From the NCBI RefSeq assembly GCF_017168235.1, contig NZ_JABFAO010000016.1:1-64000 (forward strand): a stretch of 64,000 nucleotides of DNA. Direction: 5' to 3'. Source of the stretch: Rhodococcus sp. KRD197 (lineage in GTDB: Bacteria > Actinomycetota > Actinomycetes > Mycobacteriales > Mycobacteriaceae). The notes below the pieces were generated by a model. The model did not search any database and was not told where the DNA came from. It worked only from the letters and a program-made list of their open reading frames with translations. Positions 57,258 through 64,000 of the stretch are shown here, piece after piece; position 1 is the first letter of the stretch; every line of letters begins with the position of its first letter. Made by a program: the position numbers and the translations under genes.

Positions 57258-57365
57258 ATCGTTCTCCTGCACTTTGTGATCGGTGATGCTGCCGATTCCC
57301 TCAACGCTGTATATATTTGCTGCCTTCCCAACTTCGGACGGTGCAGCGATCGGAAAGCAGATACT

Positions 57366-57383
57366 TTCTTATCTTAGCAAGAA
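57366..57383. promoter_or_regulatory. Candidate operator upstream of arsR
   Basis: TTCTT, eight-base spacer ATCTTAGC, AAGAA: an inverted repeat about 110 bp before the arsR start, inside an AT-rich stretch (57280-57390) that contrasts with the GC-rich surroundings. ArsR proteins often bind AT-rich inverted repeats in their own promoters. Low confidence. Confidence 0.3.
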
Positions 57384-57484
57384 TCTGACTCGGCAGAAGT
57401 TCATGACGACGGTGTCCCGCGTCGGGTCGGCAGGCGGACCGAGCTCGCCCGTCGCCGACTGGAAGCGTTCGCCGTGACTGCGGG

Positions 57485-58768
57485 TCAATACCGGGCGAAC
57501 GCCAGAGCAACGTTGTGGCCTCCGAAACCGAAGGAGTTGTTGACGGCGTAGTCGATCGTGCCGTATCGGGGTTCACCGGAGACGATGTCGAGTCCGACCG
57601 CTGGATCCTGGTCGGTCAGGTTGAGGGTGGGAGGGATGACGCCCTCGCGTACGGACAGGACGGTCAGCGCTGCTTCGATCGCGCCTGCTGCACCGACCGA
57701 GTGACCCAGCGCCGACTTGGGTGCGTAGACGGCCGCGTGATCGCCGAGTGCACTGTCGATTGCGCATGCTTCGGACAGGTCGCCGATGCCGGTCGATGTC
57801 GCGTGGGCATTGACGTGCTGCACATCCTGGGGGCTCAACCCTGCGACCTCGATAGCTCGTGTGATGGCCCGTGCCGCTCCGCGTCCTTCCGGGTCGGGTG
57901 CCACCAGATGATACCCATCGGAGGTGATACCGGCTCCGAGTAGTCGTGCGTGAATGGTCGCTCCGCGTGCGCGTGCGTGATCCTCTGTCTCGAGGACCAT
58001 CAGTGCTCCTGCCTCGCCGAAGACGAAGCCGTCGCGCTGGACGTCGAATGGCCGGGACGCGCCTTCGGGATCCTCGTTGCGTGTGCTCAGCGCGCGCATC
58101 ATGGCAAAACTCGCGATGGGGACGGCATCGATATGCCCCTCCACCCCGCCGGCGACCATGATGTCTGCGTCCCCGAACGCCAGCATGCGCCACGCTTGTG
58201 CAATGGCTTCGGCCCCCGAAGCGCATGCCGACACAGGGGTCATGACGCCGGCTCCGGCGCCCAATGCCAATCCGACGATCGCCGCGGGGCCGTTGGGCAT
58301 GACCATCTGCACCGCGAAGGGAGACACTTTGCGGTATCCGCCGGCGCGCATCTTGTCGACGGCGTCGACCAATGCTTCACCCCCTCCCAACCCTGTTCCG
58401 ATGGAAACCGCCAGCCGGTTCGGATCGACAGAGGGCGAACCGGCATCGGACCACACCCGGCGGCCCAGGGTGGCTGCGAGTTGTTCACCGAACGACATTC
58501 GTCGACGTTCCACCCGTTCGAGAAGTGTTCCGGGGTCTACTTTCAGTCGGCCGCCGATTCGGACGGGGAGGTCGTGCTGTGCGAGGAACTCTGCATCGAG
58601 ATGGCCGATTCCGCTCTTGCCTGCGAGCAGAGACGTCCATGTGTCGTCGAGAGTGCCGGCAAGAGACGTCGTGGCGGCCATCGCGGTGACCACGACCTCT
58701 CTGGCCTCGAGAACTCGACCTGTTCGGGGCATTGGTCGTCGCTGGCCGGGCGGGGTGTTGGCATTCAT
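57485..58768 (-). CDS. Beta-ketoacyl-ACP synthase II (KasA/KasB-like)
   Basis: 427 residues, decarboxylating condensing enzyme for fatty acid chain extension. Active site Cys182 in [10 protein letters not shown], His322 in NAHATST and His356 in [13 protein letters not shown] give the Cys-His-His triad; the C-terminal GFGGHN loop is present. Sequence style is that of mycobacterial KasA/KasB, which extend mycolate precursors. Unlike kasA-kasB, no acpM or accD gene is next to it, so this is an orphan copy that may serve a special lipid. It follows a six-helix membrane protein on the same strand. Confidence 0.92.
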   Translation of the reverse strand: MNANTPPGQRRPMPRTGRVLEAREVVVTAMAATTSLAGTLDDTWTSLLAGKSGIGHLDAEFLAQHDLPVRIGGRLKVDPGTLLERVERRRMSFGEQLAATLGRRVWSDAGSPSVDPNRLAVSIGTGLGGGEALVDAVDKMRAGGYRKVSPFAVQMVMPNGPAAIVGLALGAGAGVMTPVSACASGAEAIAQAWRMLAFGDADIMVAGGVEGHIDAVPIASFAMMRALSTRNEDPEGASRPFDVQRDGFVFGEAGALMVLETEDHARARGATIHARLLGAGITSDGYHLVAPDPEGRGAARAITRAIEVAGLSPQDVQHVNAHATSTGIGDLSEACAIDSALGDHAAVYAPKSALGHSVGAAGAIEAALTVLSVREGVIPPTLNLTDQDPAVGLDIVSGEPRYGTIDYAVNNSFGFGGHNVALAFARY

Positions 58769-58876
58769 GTTCGAGGTTGTTCCTTATCGCTGGTGCACTG
58801 GCGGGGTGGGTCGTTGTACCGTTCGCGGCCTCGGCCCAACAATGTTGCCGGCGTATCCGAGTCGATTCGGTGGCAA

Positions 58877-59530
58877 TCAATTCCTCATTGCGTCACCGCC
58901 GGTCGCGAGAATCGTGAGGGCAATTACGCCTGCTGCCGCAACCCATGTCATGTCGGTGCCGATGCAGACGAAGCTCGCTACCGCCACTGTGAACCCCGTT
59001 GCGTAGAACGCCAGAGCGGCAGCACCGTTTCCGGTATCGGCGGGCGTTCGTTCGGCCAGATTCATGACCGTTCGTACAGCGACTTCGAATACATCGAGTG
59101 CGGCACAGCCGGCGCCGACAGCAATTGCAGCTGCAAACGCAGTGGCCGACGGCGCCATTGTGAAGGTGGCGAGGCATGCCGCGACGAACAGTGCACCGGA
59201 TGAGAGGGCGAGCGGCCTCGCAGTGTCCTGCTGGTGGCGTCGGGATCGAGCCTGCAGCAGCGCTGCGACGACGACCCCGCATGCGAAACCGGACGCACAA
59301 ATCGATGCGAACAGCACGAAGTTCAACGCCGAGTCGTACGGTGCTTCAGTGTTCGACGGCGTCGCCCCTCTGTCTCGGCTGTACTGCTCGAGGAGCAGTA
59401 AGATCCCGACAGCCTGAACCAGCCCGACTTGCACGGCCGCTGCAGCCGATTGCGTCGATGTCTGTCCGGCTCTCATTCGAGCGATCTCGCCCCTTCCTTG
59501 TTGCTCCGGGAAATGCCTGTCGGCGAGCAC
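58877..59530 (-). CDS. Six-helix membrane protein of unknown family
   Basis: 217 residues with six hydrophobic segments, including VGLVQAVGILLLLEQY, ALNFVLFASICASGFACGVV, ALSSGALFVAACLATFTM, AFAAAIAVGAGCAALDVF, AALAFYATGFTVAVASFVCI and WVAAAGVIALTILATGG. The cytoplasmic LLQARSRRHQQDTARP loop after helix 2 is basic. It could be half of an MFS-like fold, but I do not recognise a family. The start is uncertain: GTG 59530 or ATG 59476. It is divergent from the malic-like gene and 108 bp upstream of the ketoacyl synthase, with which it may share a transcript. Confidence 0.6.
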   Translation of the reverse strand: MLADRHFPEQQGRGEIARMRAGQTSTQSAAAAVQVGLVQAVGILLLLEQYSRDRGATPSNTEAPYDSALNFVLFASICASGFACGVVVAALLQARSRRHQQDTARPLALSSGALFVAACLATFTMAPSATAFAAAIAVGAGCAALDVFEVAVRTVMNLAERTPADTGNGAAALAFYATGFTVAVASFVCIGTDMTWVAAAGVIALTILATGGDAMRN

Positions 59531-59587
59531 TCACGGTGACGAGCCCAGCTACATCGACCAACCTACTTGCAAAATTGCGTAAGTACG

Positions 59588-59602
59588 TACATTATCGATG
59601 TA
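59588..59602. promoter_or_regulatory. Inverted repeat in the divergent spacer before the malic-like gene
   Basis: TACAT, five bases TATCG, ATGTA, partly overlapping the 8-bp palindrome GTACGTAC at 59583-59590. It lies 43 bp before the GTG at 59645 in an AT-rich patch, between two divergent genes. Candidate operator or promoter element. Confidence 0.35.
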
Positions 59603-59644
59603 ATGGTCCATTCAGTGACGTCAGCCGGTCGGAGGCAAAGAGCT

Positions 59645-60502
59645 GTGAACAGTCGCACCGATCGCGGCGACATCCCCACATCGAGTACGTCTCGTCGAGT
59701 TGCGGTGGTAGGTGTCACCCACAGCTCACGGCGATCCCCGCGAGGTCGGGTAGCCGGTGAGGTCTGGAATGCCATGGAGGACTACGCCCGGTGTCTGCAG
59801 GAGCGCACATCGCTCCGTGTGTCGCGTCTTCCGTTGATCGATTGCACCGAACCCGCGGTGGTCGACCGAATATGCAGTCTCGGCAACGACATCGGGATCG
59901 TGTTGGTGGTGGGAATGAGCCCGCAGAACTGTGCCGCGCTGGTTCGTCGTGTAGCAGACCGCGGAGGTCCGGTCGTCGTGACCGAGATCGATCTCACGAC
60001 GATAGCTTTGGCTGCATCGGTGATGTCGGCCCTGGCCCGGCAGGGTGTCATCGGTCGCCGGGGGCGAGTGGTCATCGCTCACCCGGAACGGGCACCGTCG
60101 TTGGGCCCACTATTGGCCGAATGCGGAGTCGGCAGTATCACTAGCTGGAATCAGCATGATGCGCAAGACTTTTCGCTGCAACGACTGATCGCACACAACG
60201 ACCTGCTCGTCGATCTGTCGTCGTTGGCACTCGTGGACGGGGAGTCCGAGCGCACCGTGGGGATCGGTTCCGACCCCGTTGTGGACGCGTCCCTGGCCTT
60301 GCCAGGTCTGCTCGAGTCCCTCTCTCGGCACGCGAAACATCGCTTCGGTGTGCCGATTATGGCGTCGAGTGTGCAGGCGCTGGTGCTGTTGACTCCCGCC
60401 GGCCGCCTCTTGCCCGATTCGGCCGAGTCGCTCCTGACCGCCGCAGTGAGCCGTTACGTCGACAGGGCGCTCGATTCCCACACGCCCTCGTTCGCCGGAT
60501 GA
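59645..60502 (+). CDS. Malic-enzyme-like NAD(P)-binding protein (tentative)
   Basis: 285 residues from GTG 59645, which has GGAGG nine bases upstream; the frame is open earlier, to 59567, but without a ribosome site. Segments [84 protein letters not shown] and the C-terminal [13 protein letters not shown] resemble parts of a malic-enzyme-like actinobacterial family, but I cannot point to the full catalytic set (Tyr/Lys pair and metal acids). It may be a non-catalytic relative. Placed 77 bp before PEP carboxykinase, it could act with it at the C4/C3 node. Confidence 0.5.
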   Translation: MNSRTDRGDIPTSSTSRRVAVVGVTHSSRRSPRGRVAGEVWNAMEDYARCLQERTSLRVSRLPLIDCTEPAVVDRICSLGNDIGIVLVVGMSPQNCAALVRRVADRGGPVVVTEIDLTTIALAASVMSALARQGVIGRRGRVVIAHPERAPSLGPLLAECGVGSITSWNQHDAQDFSLQRLIAHNDLLVDLSSLALVDGESERTVGIGSDPVVDASLALPGLLESLSRHAKHRFGVPIMASSVQALVLLTPAGRLLPDSAESLLTAAVSRYVDRALDSHTPSFAG

Positions 60503-60579
60503 GGCACCACAGCGTGCGGGAAGAGGCGACCGAGCTGGAACCAACGATCACCACCGTCCATTCGAAGGAGCACCACACC

Positions 60580-62466
60580 ATGCCCGCATCGATCAGCGTC
60601 GATCTCGGTGTCGCCCCGACCGCCCACTCCGAGTTGCTGCACTGGGTCGGTGAGATCGCCGAGCTCACCACTCCAGACCGAATCGTGTGGTGCGACGGCT
60701 CGACCGGCGAGTGGGAGCACCTGACATCGATCCTGGTGAACAAGGGGACATTCGTCGAATTGAGTGAACCGAAAAACTCGTTCCGATGCATCTCCGATCC
60801 CGAGGACGTGGCCCGCGTCGAAGACCGCACCTTCATCTGTTCGGAACTCGAATCCGACGCGGGGCCGACGAACAATTGGATGGATCCCGTCGACATGACG
60901 ACGGTGTTGACCGAGGAGTTTCGCGGCGCGATGTCGGGCCGGACGATGTACATCGTCGGGTACTGCATGGGTCCTCTCGCATCCACCGATCCGAAGTTCG
61001 GCGTCGAGATCACCGATTCCGAATACGTTGCGGTGTCGATGTCAGTGATGACCCGCACCGGTGCACCCGTGTGGGAACGCATGGGTGACGATGCGTCGTT
61101 CGTCAAAGGACTACATTCCGTCGGTGCACCGCTTGCTCCGGGTCAGCAGGATGTGCCGTGGCCGTGCGACCACACCAAGTACATCAGCCATTTCCCGCAG
61201 ACCCGGACCATCTGGAGTTACGGATCCGGATACGGCGGCAACGCACTGCTGGGCAAGAAATCGTTTTCGCTCCGCATCGCCTCCACGATGGCCCGAGACG
61301 AAGGCTGGCTGGCCGAGCACATGCTCATCCTCAAACTCACCTCACCGGACAATGACGTCCGATACATCGCCGCAGCGTTCCCCTCGTCGTGCGGCAAGAC
61401 CAACCTCGCGATGCTCGAACCGACGCTCGACGGCTGGACCGCGGAAACGATCGGCGACGACATCGCTTGGATGCGCTTCGGCGACGACGGACGGCTCTAC
61501 GCCACCAACCCCGAAGCAGGCTTTTTCGGTGTTGCACCAGGTACAGGGTGGCACACGAACCCCAACGCCATGCGCACCATCGAACGCGGAAACACCATCT
61601 TCACTAACGTCGCACTCACCGACGACGACGGAGTGTGGTGGGAAGGGATGACCGACACCCCACCGGAACACGTGATCGACTGGCGCGGAAACGATTGGAC
61701 ACCGCGCTCGGAAACTTCGGCGGCGCACCCCAACTCGCGCTATTGCACCCCGATCGCGCAATGCCCCACCGCCGCCGCGGAATGGGACGACCCGCGTGGT
61801 GTCCCGATCTCGGCCATCTTCTTCGGTGGCCGTCGAGCGTCGACCATCCCGTTGGTCACCGAGGCGTTCGATTGGCAACACGGTGTCTTTCTCGCCTCGG
61901 TACTGTCCTCGGAAACCACTGCAGCATCGACAGGAACGGTGGGGGTGGCCCGGCGTGACCCCATGGCAATGTTGCCGTTCATCGGCTACCACGTCGGAGA
62001 CTATTTTCAGCACTGGCTCGACATCGGAGCGAACGCACCTTCACCGGGGGCTCTGCCGAAGATCTTCTACGTCAACTGGTTTCGACGCGGGGATGACGGA
62101 GCCTTTCTGTGGCCGGGGTTCGGTGAGAACCTACGAGTCATCGACTGGGCGTTACGTCGTATCGACGGAGAAGCCGATGCGACAGTGTCGCCACTGGGAT
62201 ACGTTGCCACCCCCGACTCGCTGAACCTGACGGGGCTCGAATTGGACCGGGCGCACCTCGATACCGCGCTGGATGTACGGACAGAAGAATTGCTCGCCGA
62301 AGTAGCCCTCATCGACCATTGGTTCGCGAGGATCGGTGGCAACAAACTCCCCGACGCCCTCCGGAAGGAACTCAACTGGCTCAAGACTCGACTGTCCGGC
62401 TACCCTCATGGTCTCGTAAACGCGCCGGAACGATCCAGCCACCAGCGACGCGGCGATTCGATATGA
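60580..62466 (+). CDS. pckG: Phosphoenolpyruvate carboxykinase (GTP)
   Basis: 628 residues, converts oxaloacetate to PEP for gluconeogenesis. Active site loop [13 protein letters not shown] holds the reactive Cys and the GTP-binding Lys; other parts are [77 protein letters not shown] and [15 protein letters not shown] 60580 follows GAAGGAG at 60564-60570; the longer frame from 60499 has no such site. The last about 25 residues ([10 protein letters not shown]...) form a slightly extended tail. The stop overlaps the DUF5313 ATG. Confidence 0.96.
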   Translation: MPASISVDLGVAPTAHSELLHWVGEIAELTTPDRIVWCDGSTGEWEHLTSILVNKGTFVELSEPKNSFRCISDPEDVARVEDRTFICSELESDAGPTNNWMDPVDMTTVLTEEFRGAMSGRTMYIVGYCMGPLASTDPKFGVEITDSEYVAVSMSVMTRTGAPVWERMGDDASFVKGLHSVGAPLAPGQQDVPWPCDHTKYISHFPQTRTIWSYGSGYGGNALLGKKSFSLRIASTMARDEGWLAEHMLILKLTSPDNDVRYIAAAFPSSCGKTNLAMLEPTLDGWTAETIGDDIAWMRFGDDGRLYATNPEAGFFGVAPGTGWHTNPNAMRTIERGNTIFTNVALTDDDGVWWEGMTDTPPEHVIDWRGNDWTPRSETSAAHPNSRYCTPIAQCPTAAAEWDDPRGVPISAIFFGGRRASTIPLVTEAFDWQHGVFLASVLSSETTAASTGTVGVARRDPMAMLPFIGYHVGDYFQHWLDIGANAPSPGALPKIFYVNWFRRGDDGAFLWPGFGENLRVIDWALRRIDGEADATVSPLGYVATPDSLNLTGLELDRAHLDTALDVRTEELLAEVALIDHWFARIGGNKLPDALRKELNWLKTRLSGYPHGLVNAPERSSHQRRGDSI

Positions 62467-62858
62467 AGCCCGGTCCGGTGAGAACTGCGCCGCAGCCCAC
62501 CGCCCGAGAGATTGCTGGATACGTTTTCTTCGGCCAGCTTCCTGCGCAGTACGCAGACTGGGTGATTCATGACATCACCGGTCCCGGTGCGACACGCCGT
62601 TATGCCACACGGTTCATCGTGCCGCTTCTGCCGTTGTTGGTCGGATGCATCTTCGTGCCCGGACCGCTGGTGATTCGAGTGGGCATGGTGCTGATTCTGC
62701 TTCTGCCGTTCATCTATTTCATGATTGCTCTGAAGCCGATCTACCAACGACATCGGCTCGTCAGCCACGGGCTCGACCCTGCACTGCTGACCGCCGACAA
62801 GCAACACAAGATCGACGACGAAGCCCGCTACACCGCCCGCTACCGAGCCCCCCGCTAG
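62463..62858 (+). CDS. DUF5313 family membrane protein
   Basis: 131 residues. [28 protein letters not shown] is the family hallmark, followed by two hydrophobic helices [21 protein letters not shown] and [17 protein letters not shown] and a basic tail with [13 protein letters not shown]. Restricted to mycolic-acid actinobacteria as far as I know; function unknown. The ATG overlaps the pckG stop (ATGA), so the two are coupled. The following 211 bp up to the HycE-like stop hold no clear gene. Confidence 0.82.
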   Translation: MKPGPVRTAPQPTAREIAGYVFFGQLPAQYADWVIHDITGPGATRRYATRFIVPLLPLLVGCIFVPGPLVIRVGMVLILLLPFIYFMIALKPIYQRHRLVSHGLDPALLTADKQHKIDDEARYTARYRAPR

Positions 62859-63069
62859 CGCCGATCTGGCATTCAGGCGTATCGGGGAGATAACGCGTCA
62901 GACGGCCGATCGAGCCCCGGCAGCCGAGCACAGGTGCATCCGGTTGGTCGGAGACGATCTGCCCGGTCGAACATCCCCGAATCGAACCGATCGACGCAGA
63001 GCGCAGTGTGCCCACAGGACGGGGTGGCGCTGAGATCCGGCTCGATGAACGCTTCCTTCACGACCTCGG

Positions 63070-64000
63070 TTACAGATCGTTTCCTGCGTAGGAGAGATCG
63101 AAGCTCTTGTTGGTCAACGGAAAATCGGGCACGATCGTCGCCGCGAGAGCCACCGGCAGAGCGGGCCAGGTCATGAACGAGGGATCGACGATTTTCAGGC
63201 GCGTCACGATGCCATTGCTGATTTCGACCCGATGGGCGATGGTGCCGCGCCAGCCCTCCACCAGCCCGACACCCGATACGGGATCGCGGGCAGGTGAGTG
63301 GGGACCGAAGAACAGGCCGGGTGATGCCTGCGGAATCAGCCGATTCAGCAGGTCGATCGAGTGGCTGATCTCCTCGGTCCGCACCATGAATCGAGCCATC
63401 ACGTCGCCGGCGGTCTCGGTTGCGGCCGCGACACCGGCTGTATCGAGTAGAAACGGGTGGCTGCGGCGGGCGTCGACGTCGATCCCGGATGCCCGCGCAA
63501 CAGGACCCAGTGCGCCGAGGTCATGCGCTGACTGACCGGGCAGGATCGCGGTTCCGATGAATCTGTCACGGACGATACTGTTCCGCAGGGCCATGTCGGT
63601 GAACGCGATCACATCTGCTGCGATCGCTGACAGGTGTGCGAGATCAGGAAGTGTGCGTACCTGCGCGCCGCCGGGGAATATGGCACCGCGCATCAGCCGG
63701 TGGCCGGTCATGTCGGCGTTCAGCCGGAGAAGCTGTTCCCGCACTCGCATTGCGTGAGAATGCGCGATCGCAAATCCGACATCGTTGCAGAGGCCGCCGA
63801 GAGTGCCGACATGGTTGTAGATACGTTCGACCTCGAGCAGAATCGCACGCAGGATCGCTGCAGGTAGCGGAACCTGGTATTGCATCGCATCCTCGACTGC
63901 GAGGCAGTACGCGAGGCTGTGCCCGACTGCAGTGTCACCGGAGATGCGCTCCGCGAGGGGGAGCCCCTCGTCGAGAGTTCTGCCCTCGGCGAGCTTCTCG
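63070..64000 (-). CDS. Hydrogenase-4/formate hydrogenlyase large-subunit-like (HycE/NuoD family), no nickel ligands; 5' end outside window
   Basis: About 310 C-terminal residues are visible; the gene continues past the window. Family parts: HSLAYCLAVEDAMQYQVP, ILRAILLEVERIYNHVGTLGGL, CNDVGFAIAHSHA, HRLMRGAIFPGG and GWRGTIAHRVEISNG. In true [NiFe] enzymes the L1 motif reads RxCGICGFxH; here it is RISGDTAVGH (63919-63948), and the C-terminal DPCxxC motif is absent (the protein ends PDFPLTNKSFDLSYAGNDL). All four nickel ligands are thus missing, so it cannot be a hydrogenase as such. It is more likely part of a complex-I-like membrane oxidoreductase, as for mycobacterial HycE (from memory). Confidence 0.85.
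   Translation of the reverse strand, partial: EKLAEGRTLDEGLPLAERISGDTAVGHSLAYCLAVEDAMQYQVPLPAAILRAILLEVERIYNHVGTLGGLCNDVGFAIAHSHAMRVREQLLRLNADMTGHRLMRGAIFPGGAQVRTLPDLAHLSAIAADVIAFTDMALRNSIVRDRFIGTAILPGQSAHDLGALGPVARASGIDVDARRSHPFLLDTAGVAAATETAGDVMARFMVRTEEISHSIDLLNRLIPQASPGLFFGPHSPARDPVSGVGLVEGWRGTIAHRVEISNGIVTRLKIVDPSFMTWPALPVALAATIVPDFPLTNKSFDLSYAGNDL

Noticed and set aside
62873..63061. 62-codon minus-strand ORF next to the HycE-like gene, with several cysteines
   Set aside because: Does not resemble the small iron-sulfur subunit expected there, has no clear ribosome site, and the composition is not distinctive; left as unannotated gap.

Overview
The window looks like chromosomal DNA of a high-GC mycolic-acid actinobacterium, most likely Rhodococcus or a close relative. 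Supporting signs are the gene order nadC / S4 protein / hisDCB / hisH / hisA / impA / hisF / hisI, a trp locus with no trpF (a PriA-type HisA can cover that step), a Trp-associated membrane protein beside trpE, the families DUF5997 and DUF5313, a KasA/KasB-like ketoacyl synthase, many GTG/TTG starts and dense ATGA/GTGA gene overlaps. No rRNA, tRNA, CRISPR array, insertion sequence or phage gene was seen.

Layout. 1-4918: acyl-CoA and small-molecule genes (acetoacetyl-CoA synthetase cut by the window edge, hotdog thioesterase, amidohydrolase, TetR regulator, F420/FMN-type oxidoreductase). 5264-22231: a giant non-ribosomal peptide synthetase, C-A-T / C-A-T / C-A-T / C-A-T-E / C-A, whose fifth adenylation domain carries the serine code and is cut off. 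22232-24957: the 3' part of nadC, an S4 RNA-binding protein, a LysR regulator with a basic tail, DUF5997 and YchJ. 24999-26178: LysE exporter and SRPBCC protein. 26316-34263: histidine operon with an MFS transporter, a small membrane protein and an inositol-phosphatase-like gene inside it. 34273-35240: MarR regulator and Bcp peroxiredoxin. 35297-42649: trpE, trp membrane protein, trpC, trpB, trpA, lgt and a TM2 protein. 42901-48982: gltB-gltD glutamate synthase. 49119-51494: pyk and tesB. 51600-59530: accessory genes (GT87 glycosyltransferase, DNA glycosylase, a broken NmrA gene coupled to DUF1772, AraC, AAA ATPase with a small ORF, ArsR, orphan ketoacyl synthase, membrane protein). 59645-62858: malic-enzyme-like protein, GTP-dependent PEP carboxykinase and DUF5313. 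63070-64000: the 3' part of a hydrogenase-4/NuoD-like subunit that has lost both nickel-ligand motifs.

The strongest anomaly is at the end of the NRPS. A perfect tandem duplication of exactly 127 bp (20835-21088) breaks the reading frame; removing one copy restores one open frame of 5613 codons. That frame then stops inside the fifth A domain at 22229-22232, where the sequence switches between two adjacent bases to the middle of nadC. 127 is a common largest k-mer in short-read assembly, so the simplest reading is two contig joins: one with an untrimmed k-mer overlap, the other a false join, with the rest of the NRPS, nadA, nadB and the 5' half of nadC missing. A real rearrangement is the alternative and would inactivate both genes.

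The primary-metabolism blocks connect. Histidine and tryptophan synthesis probably share PriA, glutamate synthase supplies amino groups, and pyk and pckG sit at the PEP node. Several short intergenic palindromes (before the NRPS, between bcp and trpE, before hisA, before the malic-like gene) are candidate operators or hairpins.
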